DNA of 64,000 nucleotides from positions 62,001 to 126,000 of the forward strand of contig JAYRMR010000001.1 in the NCBI GenBank assembly GCA_041912595.1, written 5' to 3'. Positions 1-10,759 of the stretch are shown piece by piece; the first letter of the stretch is position 1, and every line of letters starts with the position of its first letter. The stretch is from Roseateles_B sp041912595. GTDB taxonomy: Bacteria; Pseudomonadota; Gammaproteobacteria; Burkholderiales; Burkholderiaceae_C. Made by a program: the position numbers and the translations under genes. The notes under the pieces were generated by a model, which was not told the DNA's origin, ran no database searches, and saw only the letters and a list, made by a program, of their open reading frames with translations.

Positions 1-35
1 GACTCGGCGCCCCCCTGCTTGTGATTCATGGCCAT
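1..35 (-). CDS. 5' end of an unidentified gene running off the left edge
   Basis: Only the first 11 to 12 codons are inside the window, so no function can be assigned. The frame reads M-A-M-N-H-K-Q-G-G-A-E on the minus strand. The support is a good ribosome binding site: AAAGGA lies about 7 bases before the ATG at 35. A second in-frame ATG two codons later is an alternative start. The gene would be divergent from the SDR gene at 310 and would share the intergenic region with it. Confidence 0.4.
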   Translation of the reverse strand, partial: MAMNHKQGGAE

Positions 36-245
36 CGTGATGTCCTTTCGGTGGTGTGCGGATTGCAATAGCGCGCGGCGGGCTCGCCGGGACGACCGGG
101 GCAAGGGCTGCCCCACCGGCGGCCCCCGCGCGGCCGACGGCAGAACCACCGGCCCCACCGACCGGCAAGGCGCATGCCGGGCCTGCGCCGGCCGATGGCT
201 GCCGTGCGCCGGGAGAGCCGCAGGGGCTGGGGGCGCGGCGGGGGC

Positions 246-261
246 GGGCACGCGCCGTGCT
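246..261 (+). promoter_or_regulatory. candidate sigma-54 promoter for the SDR/gmhB/GT operon
   Basis: The sequence GGGCACG, four bases, then GTGCT places GG (247-248) exactly ten bases before GC (259-260), the invariant -24/-12 spacing. It differs from the TGGCACG-N4-TTGCW consensus at the first T of each element. Transcription would begin near 272, leaving a leader of about 38 bases before the ATG at 310. A sigma-54 activator is encoded at 3072-4643. In such GC-rich DNA a chance match is possible. Confidence 0.4.
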
Positions 262-309
262 CCCCTGCCGCCGTCCTGAACTCCACGCCTGAGCGCGCAT
301 CGCCCCATC

Positions 310-1125
310 ATGAACAGCACCCTCGCCACCCCCGCCCCGACCGGCACCGCCACGGCCACCGACCACCTCGCCACCGAGGCCTCCCTCCCGGCCACGCTGG
401 ACCGCCCCCTGCGCGGCCGCGTGGTCCTGATCACGGGCGGCGGCCAGGGCCTGGGCGCCGCGCTCGCCCGGGAGCTGGGGGCGCAGGGCGCGCGGCTCGC
501 GCTGGCCGACCAGCACCCCGAGCGCGCCGAAGAGGAAGCCGCCGCCCTGGCCGCCGCCGGCATCGAGGCCCGCGCCTATGCCCTCGACGTGGCCGACCCC
601 GGCCAGTGCATCGACCTCGTGACCCGCGTGGACCAGCACTTCGGCCGCCTCGACGTGCTGGTCAACAACGCGGCCACGGACGTCACCGCGCCGATGGACG
701 AGCTGTCGGTGCCGGACTGGCTGCGCATCCTGCACACCAACCTCACGGGACCCTTCGTGCTGAGCAAGTACGCCGCCGCCCGGATGGCCGACCACGGCGG
801 CGGCCATATCGTCAACATCGCCTCGACCGCCTCCAAGCGCGCCTGGCCCAATGCCAGCGCCTACCACGCCAGCAAGTGGGGGCTGCTGGGCCTGTCCCAT
901 GCGCTGCATGCCGAGCTGCGGCCACGGGGCATCCATGTGTGCGCCGTCGTGGCCGGCGGCATGCGCACGCCCTTCCTGCTGGACCGCTTCCCGACGCTGG
1001 ACCCGGCCTTGCTGCAGGAGCCGGCCGCCGTGGCGCGGGCCATCCGCCACGTCCTCTCGCAACCCGCCGGCAGCTGCATCGCCGAGATCACCGTGCTGCC
1101 GGAACGCGAGACCTCCTGGCCATGA
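310..1125 (+). CDS. SDR-family NAD(P)-dependent oxidoreductase
   Basis: Classical short-chain dehydrogenase/reductase of 271 residues. It carries the Rossmann motif TGGGQGLG at residues 42-49, NNAA near 119, a Ser near 173 and the catalytic pair YHASK (Tyr185, Lys189). The roughly 35 residues before the Rossmann fold are Thr/Ala-rich and not part of the domain. The substrate cannot be read from sequence; a sugar or sugar-nucleotide role is inferred only from location. Its TGA overlaps the ATG of the next gene (ATGA), so the two are probably translationally coupled. No strong Shine-Dalgarno precedes the ATG at 310. Confidence 0.85.
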   Translation: MNSTLATPAPTGTATATDHLATEASLPATLDRPLRGRVVLITGGGQGLGAALARELGAQGARLALADQHPERAEEEAAALAAAGIEARAYALDVADPGQCIDLVTRVDQHFGRLDVLVNNAATDVTAPMDELSVPDWLRILHTNLTGPFVLSKYAAARMADHGGGHIVNIASTASKRAWPNASAYHASKWGLLGLSHALHAELRPRGIHVCAVVAGGMRTPFLLDRFPTLDPALLQEPAAVARAIRHVLSQPAGSCIAEITVLPERETSWP

Positions 1126-1751
1126 GGGCGCCGCTGCTGGAGCGCAGCGGGCGCCTGGACGGGCCGCCGGCCGGGTCACGCCGCGCGCTGCGCCCGGCCG
1201 TGTTCATCGACAAGGACGGCACCCTCGTCGAGAACGTGCCCTACAACGTCGATCCGGCGCGGCTGCGCTTCATGCCGCAGGCGGGCCGGGTGCTGCGGCG
1301 GCTGGCCGACGCGGGCTTCGCGCTCGTGGTGGTGAGCAACCAGAGCGGCATCGCGCGCGGGCTGTTCACGGCGGCCGATCTGCTGCGCCTGGAGGCCGCG
1401 CTGCGCCTGCGGCTGCTCGAGGCGCATGGCGTCCACCTCGACGCCATGCTCAGCTGCCCGCACCTCCCCGACGCGCGGGGCGCGCCGGCCTGCGCCTGCC
1501 GCAAGCCGGCGCCGGGCATGCTGCTGCAGGCGGCCGCGCTGCTGGCGCTGGACCTGCGGCGCTCGTGGATGATCGGCGACACCCTGGACGACGTGGAGGC
1601 CGGCCATCGCGCCGGCTGCCGGGCGCTGCTGTTCGACAGCGGCGGCGAGACGCTCTGGCGACCCGGCCCGCTGCGGGAACCCCAGCAGCGCGTGACCCAC
1701 TGGAGCACCGCCGGGGCGCTGATCCTCGCGGATGCCCGGGGATGGCGCTGA
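1122..1751 (+). CDS. gmhB: HAD-family heptose bisphosphate phosphatase (GmhB type)
   Basis: Probable D-glycero-D-manno-heptose 1,7-bisphosphate 7-phosphatase, 209 residues, a cytoplasmic step in ADP-heptose synthesis. HAD motif I is FIDKDGTL with nucleophile Asp30 and acid/base Asp32. Motif II is VVSNQSG. The GmhB zinc site is visible as C112-x-H114 and C124-x-C126. Motif IV is MIGDTLDD with Asp153. The start is the ATG overlapping the SDR stop; the frame is open upstream but has no similarity there. It works with GmhA, HldA and HldC encoded at 10760-12860. Compare the degenerate paralogue at 20360-21031. Confidence 0.85.
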   Translation: MRAPLLERSGRLDGPPAGSRRALRPAVFIDKDGTLVENVPYNVDPARLRFMPQAGRVLRRLADAGFALVVVSNQSGIARGLFTAADLLRLEAALRLRLLEAHGVHLDAMLSCPHLPDARGAPACACRKPAPGMLLQAAALLALDLRRSWMIGDTLDDVEAGHRAGCRALLFDSGGETLWRPGPLREPQQRVTHWSTAGALILADARGWR

Positions 1752-3071
1752 GCCGGGGCCCGCCATCGTTGGGAACAGCGCTTGCTGACGGCTTCGCATG
1801 CCCTTGCCTCCTCTTCCGATGCCCGCACGGGGCGCCCCCGCCCCGCTGCCCTCGCCCGCCGGCCCCGTGCCGCGGCCCCCGGACGCCGCACCGCACGTGC
1901 TCGACGCCGCCATGTTCTGGAGCAGCCAGGCGACGGGCGGCGTGCGCCGCGTGCTGTGTGCCAAGCGGCAGCACCTGATCGCGGCGGGCTGGCGGCACAC
2001 CCTGCTGGTGCCGGACCTGGCCGGCGATCCGGCCCTGCAGGCCGCGAGCACGCAGGACGGCGCTCAGGTGCTGTGCTGTGGGGGCTTGCGGCTGCCGCGT
2101 TCGGGGGGCTACCGCTTCGTGCTGGACCGGGCTGCCGCCGCGCAGCAGATGGTGGACGCGCGCCCGGACGTGATCGAGGCGGCCGATCCCTATGTGCTCG
2201 GCTGGGCCGCCCGCGAGGCCGCACAGCGGCTGGGGGTGCCGGCCGTCGCCTTCTGCCACAGCCACCTGCCCGCGCTGCTGGAACGCTGGGTGCGCGCCGC
2301 GCTCGGCCGGCACGCGGCGCGCTGGGCCGCGCAGCGCGCGCGGCGCTACCTCGTGGCGCTGTATGGCGGCTTCGATGTCGTGCTGGCGCCCAGCCGCACG
2401 CTGGTCGCCCAGCTGCAGGACTGGGGACTGCCCCAGGCGGACTACCAGGCGCTGGGCGTGGACGGCCGCATCTTCCGCCCGGCGGCCCATCCGCAGACCT
2501 GCGCCCGCTGGTTGAAGCGCACGCTCGGCGTCCCGCCCGACACGCGCCTGCTGCTCTATTGCGGCCGCTTCGCCCCGGAGAAGCGCCTGCCGCTGCTGGC
2601 CGCCGCGGTGCGCGCGCTGGGACCGGGCCATCTGCTGGTGTGCGTCGGGGCGGGGCCCTGCGTGCCCGAGGGCCCGCAGGTGCGCGTGCTGCCGCCCGAG
2701 CGCGAGCCGGCGCGACTGGCGCAGCTGATGGCCAGCTGCGATGCCTTCGTCCATGCGGGCGACCAGGAGACCTTCGGCCTTGCGGCGCTGGAGGCGATGG
2801 CCTGTGGCGTGCCGGTCGTGCTGTGCAAGGAGGCCGGCCTCGGCGAGCTGGGCGCGGACCTGGCCCTCACCGTCGAGGGCGCCCGGCCCGGCGTGTGGGC
2901 CGAGGCCATGCGCGCGGCGCTGGAGGCGCCCGATCCCGCCCGGCGGCAACGCGCCCTCGCGCGGGCCCGCTCGCTGGACTGGACGGCCGTCACCGCACTG
3001 ATGCGCCAGCGCTACGCCAGCCTGTTGCAGGGGCGCCGTCCGGCCGAGGCGGCCGCCGCGCCGTCGACGGA

Positions 3072-4643
<1,572 letters not shown>

Positions 4644-4855
4644 ACCATTCCCCTTCTTGAAGTTCGAGCCGGTACCTCGAATCAGCCTCCCGGTCCGCGC
4701 CGGAGCGACTGCATCTTGCAGCGCCAGCGCGCCAAATGCACTCCCCACCCGCGGGCCATTTGCATCAGCTTGTGACACGGGCCGGTGGGCACGCTCATGA
4801 CGCGGCAGGCACGCGCGTTGCCCTCATCGCTCATTGTCAGTCCACGGAGCCTTCC

Positions 4856-5014
4856 ATGCTGATCACCGACCGTCCTCCTTGCAAGTCCCTGCCGGCCGCG
4901 CCGTGCGATCACCGCCTGCAACGCTGCGTGACCTGGGCCGGCCTGCTCGTCCTCGGACTCGGCAGCGCCTGCTGTGTCTGGCGCACGCACCGGCGGCGCT
5001 GTCACGATGCCTGA
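4856..5014 (+). CDS. possible 52-residue membrane-anchored small protein
   Basis: Hypothetical. The frame encodes 52 residues with one hydrophobic stretch (VTWAGLLVLGLG, about residues 25-36) followed by a basic, Cys-containing tail (WRTHRRRC). A GGAG lies 7 bases before the ATG, which is the main support. It is the only plausible gene in the 660-base gap before the hybrid kinase. Composition alone cannot separate it from chance in DNA this GC-rich. Confidence 0.25.
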   Translation: MLITDRPPCKSLPAAPCDHRLQRCVTWAGLLVLGLGSACCVWRTHRRRCHDA

Positions 5015-5160
5015 TGCCCGCCCGGGAGGCAGGGGCAATCGCTGTTCCCGCCACCGGTGCCGGCGCTACCGTGCGCCATGCCCCCTTGCTTCGAGGCTGC
5101 GCGGCAGCCTCGTTCACCCATTCCGTGTTCCGCGCCGCCCCGCGTGCCACTGCGCATTCA

Positions 5161-5180
5161 CGGGGTGGCCCGCCACCCCG
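5161..5180. repeat. perfect inverted repeat upstream of hybrid kinase
   Basis: Two 9-base arms, CGGGGTGGC and GCCACCCCG, are separated by CC. No T-tract follows, so it is not a convincing terminator. It lies about 130 bases before the kinase ATG at 5307 and could be an operator or a hairpin in a leader. Confidence 0.35.
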
Positions 5181-5306
5181 ACGCTCCCCTACACACACCC
5201 TTCATCGATGTGCTTCAATAGCGCGCCCGGCGTCTCTCCCCCCCCGCATGCATCCGGAGGCCCGGAGCCTGACAAGACCATAGAGCATCCATAGGGGCAC
5301 ACACCC

Positions 5307-8228
5307 ATGCCAACCGCAGGGAGCCCGAAGCGCTGGCAAGCGCACGCCTATGCGCTGACGACAGCCCTGCTCGTCACCGCCCTTCAGCTGTTCCTGGCCC
5401 GGCACGGGCCCAGTGCGGACCCCGGCGGCAGCCTGCCTGGCCGCGCACTGGCCGCCGTCAGCCACTTCCTGGGTTGCGAACTCGGCCAGGCCCTCGACGG
5501 ACTGACGCCCGATCTGCCGGCCCGGCTCCTGGACTGGGCGGTGCTGCCGCTGGCCCTGGTCTTCTCGGTGTACTTCGGCGCCGCCTCCGGGCTCACGTTC
5601 CTGAGCGCCTGCTGGGCCCTGCCCTGGCTGCTCAGCCTGACCCCGTCCAGCCCCGGCCCGCCGACGCCGCCCGCCGAACTCGCCCTGAAGGCCTTGGGGA
5701 GCGTGATCCTGATCGGACTGCTGGCCCGGCACGCGCGGCGCCAAGACGCGGCGCGCGACCGGGCCGAAGTTGCCGAGCGCCGGCAGCGTCTGCGCATCGA
5801 GAACGCCGGGCTGGGCCTCGTCGAGATCGACCTGCAGCGGCGCTGCGTCCTGGCCTCGGCCCGCTTCGCCGAGATGCTGCAGATCCCCTGGCAGGCCGCC
5901 CCCGTGCCGTTGGAGGATTGGCTGCGCCAGTTGCCCGCGCCGAGCGCCGAGCGTCTGCGCACGCTGGTGGACGAGCTCGGATCGCGCCGAGACCCGGTCT
6001 TTCTCCACGAGCTGGACCTGACCGACGCGGACGGCCTGCCCTACTGGCTCCTCCTGAGCGGGCAGGTCCGCGCCGACACGCCGGAGCGCCCGGTTCATGT
6101 GCAGGCCGCCGCCATCGACATCACGCCCCGCAAGCGGGCCGAGGCCGACCTGCTCGGCGCCAAGGCTTCGCTGGGCGCCCAGCTCGAGGATCTGCGCCGG
6201 CTGCACGAGCTGAGCATGCGACTGCTGGTGCCCGGCACGCTCGAGGCCCAGCTTCAGCAGGTGCTGGCCACGGCGCTGCAGATCCATGGCAGCCGGCACG
6301 GCATGATCAGCGTGCAGGAAGCGGGCCTGCCGCGGCGCTCGGTCCAGATCGGCTTCTCCGACGTGCCGGCCGAAACCCTGGCCCGCATCGCCGCGGACGG
6401 CGGCATCTGCGGCATCGCCATGCGGGAGCGCACCCGCGTGCTGGTGAGCGACATCCAGCGCGACCCGCGCTGCCACGCCGTGCGCGAGCTGATGGCCGCG
6501 CGGCAGCTCCATGCCGCCCATGCGCTGCCCCTGGTCAACGACCGCGGGGAGCTGATGGGCGCCATGAGCGTCTTCCTGCCCGAGGCGCGCCTGCCGAACG
6601 CCCGGGAGCGCGCGGCGATGGACATGTGCGCCAACAAGGCCGCGCACTTCATCGAGCGCGCCCGCTCCCGGGCCGAACTGGAGGCCTCGGAGCTGCGTTT
6701 CGAGTCGGTGCTGGATGCCTCGGCCGTGCCCTTCGCGGTGCTCAGCCCCCTGCCGGGTCCGCGGGGCGAGCTCGAGGATTTCCGCCTGGACTACCTCAAC
6801 TCCGCCGCCACCCGGGTGCTGCGGCGCACGCGCGAGCAGGTCCTCGGGCGGCCGGTGCTGAGCATCCATCCCGGCTTCTGGCATCAGCGGCCGGAGGTGC
6901 TGGCCCATGCCCGGCGGGCCCTGCGCCAGGGCGAGCCCTGCGAGTTCGAGTTCACGCTCCGGGCCGACCCCGCAGGCCGCGGGCCGGGCCAGACCTTCCA
7001 CTGCATTGCCTCGCCGATGGGCGCCTCCGTGGCCCTGTGGGCCGCCAATGTCAGCGATCGCATGCATCACGAGCAGCTGCTGCGCGACGCCGACCGGCGC
7101 AAGGACGAGTTCATCGCGACGCTGGCCCACGAGCTGCGCAACCTGCTCGCCCCCATCCGCCAGGCGGCCCATCTCTCGAGCGCGAACGGTGCCAGCGAGG
7201 AGCAGAAGCGCTGGGGCAACGAGCTGATCGACCGGCAGGTCCGCCACATGGCGCTGCTGCTGGACGATCTGCTCGACATCTCCCGCATCGCCCGCGGTGC
7301 CCTGCTGCTGCGCCTGGAACGCGCCGAGCTCGGCAGCATCGTCTCCCATGCCGTCGAGGCCGTGCGGCCGCTGATCGATGCCAAGCAGCACCAGCTGGTG
7401 GTCGAGCTGCCGCCGCAGCCCCTGCGCTTCGATGCCGATGCCCTGCGGCTCTCGCAGGTCATCGCCAATCTCCTGAGCAATGCCGCCAAGTACACGGACC
7501 CCGGCGGCGTGATCCGCCTGCGGGCCGAGGCGGCGCATGGCGAGCTGTGCATCGAGGTGAGCGACAACGGCATCGGCATGCCGCCGGCCTCGCTGTCGGA
7601 GGTCTTCCACATGTACACGCGGCTGGGCAGCGGCGACGAGGGCAAGCCCGGCGGCGGCCTGGGCATCGGCCTGGCGCTCGCGCGCGGGCTGGTGAGCCTG
7701 CACGGCGGCCGCATCAGCGCCTACAGCGCGGGCCTCGGCTGCGGCAGCCGCTTCACCGTGCGCATTCCCCTGCTGCACATCAGCCAGCCCGCGGCGCGCG
7801 AGCCTGCGCCGCACCCGCGCGACGAGACGCCGCCCCCGATTCGCGCCCGCCACGTGCTGATTGCCGATGACAACGAGGAGGCCGCCCAGAGCCTGTCCGC
7901 GCTGCTGCAGATGCACGGCCACCGCGTCACCTGCGCCTACGACGGCGAGCAGGCCGTGGCAGCGTTCCGCGCCGACGCGGCCGACGTCTGCCTGCTGGAC
8001 ATCGGCATGCCGCTGCAGGACGGCAAGGAGGTCGCCCGTGCGATCCGGGCGCTGCCGGGCGGCGGTCGGCCCGTGCTGATCGCCATCACCGGCTGGGGCC
8101 AGGAGGCGGACCGCCGGGAGGCCATCGCGGCCGGCTTCGATCACCACCTGACCAAGCCCGTCGACCCCGAGCAGGTGCTGCGCCTGATCGCGGCGGCGCC
8201 GGGGAACGACGCCCCGGCGCTGCCCTAG
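5307..8228 (+). CDS. hybrid sensor histidine kinase (PAS/GAF-HisKA-HATPase-REC)
   Basis: A 973-residue hybrid kinase. The N terminus has several hydrophobic stretches (about residues 10-30, 75-115 and 128-138) suggesting membrane anchoring. Then come a PAS-like segment, a GAF-like domain (about 300-460) and a second PAS-like segment (about 475-590). The HisKA site is TLAHELRN with His608, followed by an HATPase domain with NLLSNAAKY, DNGIG and GLGIGLAL. A C-terminal receiver has phospho-acceptor Asp898 (CLLDIGMP) and ends at 973. No HPt domain is present, so phosphate must pass to another protein. The sensed signal is unknown. The sigma-54 regulator at 3072 is the nearest candidate partner. 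Confidence 0.9.
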   Translation: MPTAGSPKRWQAHAYALTTALLVTALQLFLARHGPSADPGGSLPGRALAAVSHFLGCELGQALDGLTPDLPARLLDWAVLPLALVFSVYFGAASGLTFLSACWALPWLLSLTPSSPGPPTPPAELALKALGSVILIGLLARHARRQDAARDRAEVAERRQRLRIENAGLGLVEIDLQRRCVLASARFAEMLQIPWQAAPVPLEDWLRQLPAPSAERLRTLVDELGSRRDPVFLHELDLTDADGLPYWLLLSGQVRADTPERPVHVQAAAIDITPRKRAEADLLGAKASLGAQLEDLRRLHELSMRLLVPGTLEAQLQQVLATALQIHGSRHGMISVQEAGLPRRSVQIGFSDVPAETLARIAADGGICGIAMRERTRVLVSDIQRDPRCHAVRELMAARQLHAAHALPLVNDRGELMGAMSVFLPEARLPNARERAAMDMCANKAAHFIERARSRAELEASELRFESVLDASAVPFAVLSPLPGPRGELEDFRLDYLNSAATRVLRRTREQVLGRPVLSIHPGFWHQRPEVLAHARRALRQGEPCEFEFTLRADPAGRGPGQTFHCIASPMGASVALWAANVSDRMHHEQLLRDADRRKDEFIATLAHELRNLLAPIRQAAHLSSANGASEEQKRWGNELIDRQVRHMALLLDDLLDISRIARGALLLRLERAELGSIVSHAVEAVRPLIDAKQHQLVVELPPQPLRFDADALRLSQVIANLLSNAAKYTDPGGVIRLRAEAAHGELCIEVSDNGIGMPPASLSEVFHMYTRLGSGDEGKPGGGLGIGLALARGLVSLHGGRISAYSAGLGCGSRFTVRIPLLHISQPAAREPAPHPRDETPPPIRARHVLIADDNEEAAQSLSALLQMHGHRVTCAYDGEQAVAAFRADAADVCLLDIGMPLQDGKEVARAIRALPGGGRPVLIAITGWGQEADRREAIAAGFDHHLTKPVDPEQVLRLIAAAPGNDAPALP

Positions 8229-8254
8229 GCGCGGGCGGCGCGGGCGGCGCGGGC
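8228..8254. repeat. three tandem 9-bp repeats between convergent kinases
   Basis: Three exact copies of GGCGCGGGC run from the last base of the 5307 kinase stop codon towards the 3' end of the minus-strand kinase. They fill most of the 32-base gap. No obvious hairpin with a T-tract is associated. Confidence 0.5.
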
Positions 8255-8260
8255 ACCCGC

Positions 8261-10474
8261 TCAGCCCGGCTCGGCCAGGTAGGCGATGCGCAGCAGCTCC
8301 GCCGGGTCGGCTGGCTTGCTCAGAAAGGCATCGAAGACGTCCTCGGCCAGCTGCACCTCGAGCTGGGCCCGGCTGAGGCCGGACAGCGCAGCCAGCACGA
8401 TGTGCCGGCCGTGCCGCGCCCGCAGCTGCTGCGCCACCTGGACGCCCGACAGCCGGGGCATGTCGATATCGAGAAAGGCCACCTGTGGCGCCCACGACAG
8501 GCCGAGCTCCGCCGCGTGCAGGCCATCGTGCACGCAGGCCACTTCAAAGGACTCCCCGCGCAGCAGCGCCGCCAGGGTCTCCGCGGCGTCGACGTTGTCG
8601 TCCGCCACCAGCACCCGCCGCCCGGCCAGGGGCGGCCGTCCACCCGGGGGCGGAGCCGGCGGCGTCGTGGCATCGGGCGCCCGGCTGAGCGGCAGGCGCA
8701 GGGTGAAGATGGCGCCGCGGCCCGGCCCCTCGCTGTGCCCGACCAGCGTGCCGCCGTGCTGCTGGGCGAAGGCCTGCGCGATCGTGAGGCCGATGCCGAG
8801 GCCCTCGTTGCTGCGCTCCCGGCCCTCGCGCAGGCGCACGAACATGCCGAACATGCGCTCGGCGTCCTGGCTCGTGAAGCCGACGCCGGTGTCCGACACG
8901 GTGATGCGTGCGGACGCCTCATGCCGGCTCACGACCACCTCGATCGTGCCGCCCGGCGGGGTGTAGTTGCAGGCGTTGTTGAGCAGGTTGGAGATGACCT
9001 GGATCAGCCGGACGCCGTCCACGTCGACATGCAGCGACTCCGGCGGACAGCGGACCGACATCGCCTGCCGCTTCGCCTGCACGCCCGGCGCGGCCACCTC
9101 CATGGCCTGGCGAACCAGCTCGTTCAGGTCCAGCCGCTCCCGGCGCAGGGCGAGCTGCCCGCGGTCGATGCGGCTCACATCGACCAGGTCCTCGATGAGG
9201 CGGGCCAGCGTGCGGATCTGGCGGTCCATCATGGCCTCGATCTCGGCCCGGCGCTGGGGATCGGCGATCCCGGGCAGCAGGGCCAGCCCCGTCCGCAGCG
9301 GTGCGAGCGGATTGCGCAGCTCGTGCGCCAGCAGCGCGAGGAAGCGGCTCTTCTTCTGGGCCGCCTCCTGCAGGTGCTGCGCCTGGCGCCGGAGCTCCTC
9401 GTGGGTCACCCGCAGCTCCTCGTCACGCGCCTGCAGCCGCTCGCCGGCCGTCTGCAGCGCCCGAGAGAGCTGCTGCAGCTCGAGCAGGCGCGTCTTGACA
9501 TGCAGCGCCGGCACGGAGGCCGGCAGCGCCTCGGCAGCCGTGGCCAGGGCCGCGATCGGACGCGAGATCAGCCGCCCCAGCCAGGCCGCGATCAGGAGGG
9601 CGGCGGCGAGGGACACGGCCAGCCCGGACAGCGTCAGGAAGGCCGCGCCTTGCATCCCGCCGGTCACCGCTTCGGCCGGGAGGGCATAGGCAATGGACCA
9701 GCCGGTGAGGTCGGAGCGGGAGAAGGCGGTGTAGGTCTCCGCCCCCTCCAGCGTGGTGCCGCGGAACCAGCCCTGGCTATTGCCGCGGGTGTGAATGGCG
9801 TAGTCGCGGGATGTCGGCGACCCCGGCGGCACGCGGGGGAGGCGCGCGATCAGGCGCCCGTCCGTCCCCACGACGCCGGTCATCGCCCCCGGCGGCAGGC
9901 GCTGCGCCTCCAGCACGTCCTGGAAGATCCGCGGATTCAGGACGGCCGTGAGCACATAGGTCACCTCGTTCTCCATCAGCACCGGCAGGCGCACGGCAAT
10001 GCCCGCCTGCCCGCCCAGCTTGGGTGCGTTCGAGACGTTGCCGATGGCCGGCGCGCCGGTGCTGAGCGACTTGCGGAAGGACTCCGGCTCGACGAGATGC
10101 CGGATGAGCGCCGTCCCCCAGGGCAGGCGCGCATTGACGAGCTGGACGCCGTCCGGTGCCGCCAGGGTGACGTTCTGCCAGCCTTCCTGCGTCTGCAGCA
10201 CGGCCTGCGCGTCCGCGTGGAAGGACTTCAGGTCGTGCCGGCTGAGGCTGCGCGAGGCGCTCAGGGCCCGCAGCGCGTCGATGCTGCTGAGCAGCCGGGC
10301 GTCGATGGTGCCGATGGTGGCGCTGTTGCGCGCCAGGGCGGTGTGGACGAGGCTGTCGCTCTCGCGGTCGACGAGCAGCCAGGCGGCCGTCGCGCAGAAG
10401 ACGACCAGCGGCGCCACCGCCGCCAGCGCGAGCAGCAGCAGGCTGGACTTCAAGTGGACGACCGGCAATGCCAT
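8261..10474 (-). CDS. membrane hybrid sensor histidine kinase with periplasmic sensor
   Basis: A 737-residue hybrid kinase. A transmembrane helix at about residues 10-32 (LLLLALAAVAPLVVF) and a second at about 270-295 bracket a roughly 240-residue periplasmic region resembling a dCache-type sensor. HAMP-like and coiled-coil sequence follows. The HisKA motif LLAHELRNPLAPL has His384. The HATPase domain has NLLNNACNY, DTGVGF and EGLGIGLT. The C-terminal receiver has Asp669 (AFLDIDMP). The ATG at 10474 is chosen because the signal anchor begins there. It converges on the other hybrid kinase, and the two have similar HisKA-HATPase-REC cores. No HPt domain is present. Confidence 0.9.
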   Translation of the reverse strand: MALPVVHLKSSLLLLALAAVAPLVVFCATAAWLLVDRESDSLVHTALARNSATIGTIDARLLSSIDALRALSASRSLSRHDLKSFHADAQAVLQTQEGWQNVTLAAPDGVQLVNARLPWGTALIRHLVEPESFRKSLSTGAPAIGNVSNAPKLGGQAGIAVRLPVLMENEVTYVLTAVLNPRIFQDVLEAQRLPPGAMTGVVGTDGRLIARLPRVPPGSPTSRDYAIHTRGNSQGWFRGTTLEGAETYTAFSRSDLTGWSIAYALPAEAVTGGMQGAAFLTLSGLAVSLAAALLIAAWLGRLISRPIAALATAAEALPASVPALHVKTRLLELQQLSRALQTAGERLQARDEELRVTHEELRRQAQHLQEAAQKKSRFLALLAHELRNPLAPLRTGLALLPGIADPQRRAEIEAMMDRQIRTLARLIEDLVDVSRIDRGQLALRRERLDLNELVRQAMEVAAPGVQAKRQAMSVRCPPESLHVDVDGVRLIQVISNLLNNACNYTPPGGTIEVVVSRHEASARITVSDTGVGFTSQDAERMFGMFVRLREGRERSNEGLGIGLTIAQAFAQQHGGTLVGHSEGPGRGAIFTLRLPLSRAPDATTPPAPPPGGRPPLAGRRVLVADDNVDAAETLAALLRGESFEVACVHDGLHAAELGLSWAPQVAFLDIDMPRLSGVQVAQQLRARHGRHIVLAALSGLSRAQLEVQLAEDVFDAFLSKPADPAELLRIAYLAEPG

Positions 10475-10759
10475 TCCCAAGCCTTTCTCATGACAGCGCC
10501 GCCCTCGCCTGCCACCGGGCCGGTGCACTGGCCAAACCAGCACTATGAACGACACACCCGCGGATTCCTCCGCTGCCGTTGAAAGCCGCAGTAACCGAAT
10601 TTGACAGACCCTGGCGCCAACCCGGCCCGTGCGCGACTTGCGGCAAGTTCTTCCCGCCCCGTGACGCGGCCCCGCGTCGCCTCGACAGCCCAGGGGCGAT
10701 GGAGGCAGGCACGGCGCATGCCCAGGCCGGGGATCCTTCCTTTACACAGACAGGGCATC
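10475..10759. other. divergent intergenic region, kinase / heptose operon
   Basis: About 285 bases between the minus-strand kinase start and the heptose operon. A TTGACA sits at 10601-10606 but I find no matching -10 element at 16-18 bases. The frame of the nucleotidyltransferase gene remains open upstream of 10760 through an ATG at 10718, so its start could lie earlier. Nothing else is recognisable. Confidence 0.4.

Larger units (their letters stand above)
4644..5306. other. intergenic region between response regulator and hybrid kinase
   Basis: About 660 bases separate the divergent regulator and kinase genes. The region holds one weak small open frame (4856-5014) and a perfect inverted repeat at 5161-5180. 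I see no RNA gene, no clear sigma-70 promoter and no mobile element. It presumably carries the promoters for both flanking genes. Confidence 0.5.

Noticed and set aside
26..286. An 86-codon minus-strand frame at the left end
   Set aside because: Pro/Arg-rich shadow composition and no ribosome site; the short frame starting at 35 has better support.
5202..8495. A 1097-codon open frame on the minus strand opposite the hybrid kinase
   Set aside because: It is an antisense shadow of a clear HisKA-HATPase-REC gene; high GC keeps opposite frames open and the translation is Gln/Arg/His-rich without domains.
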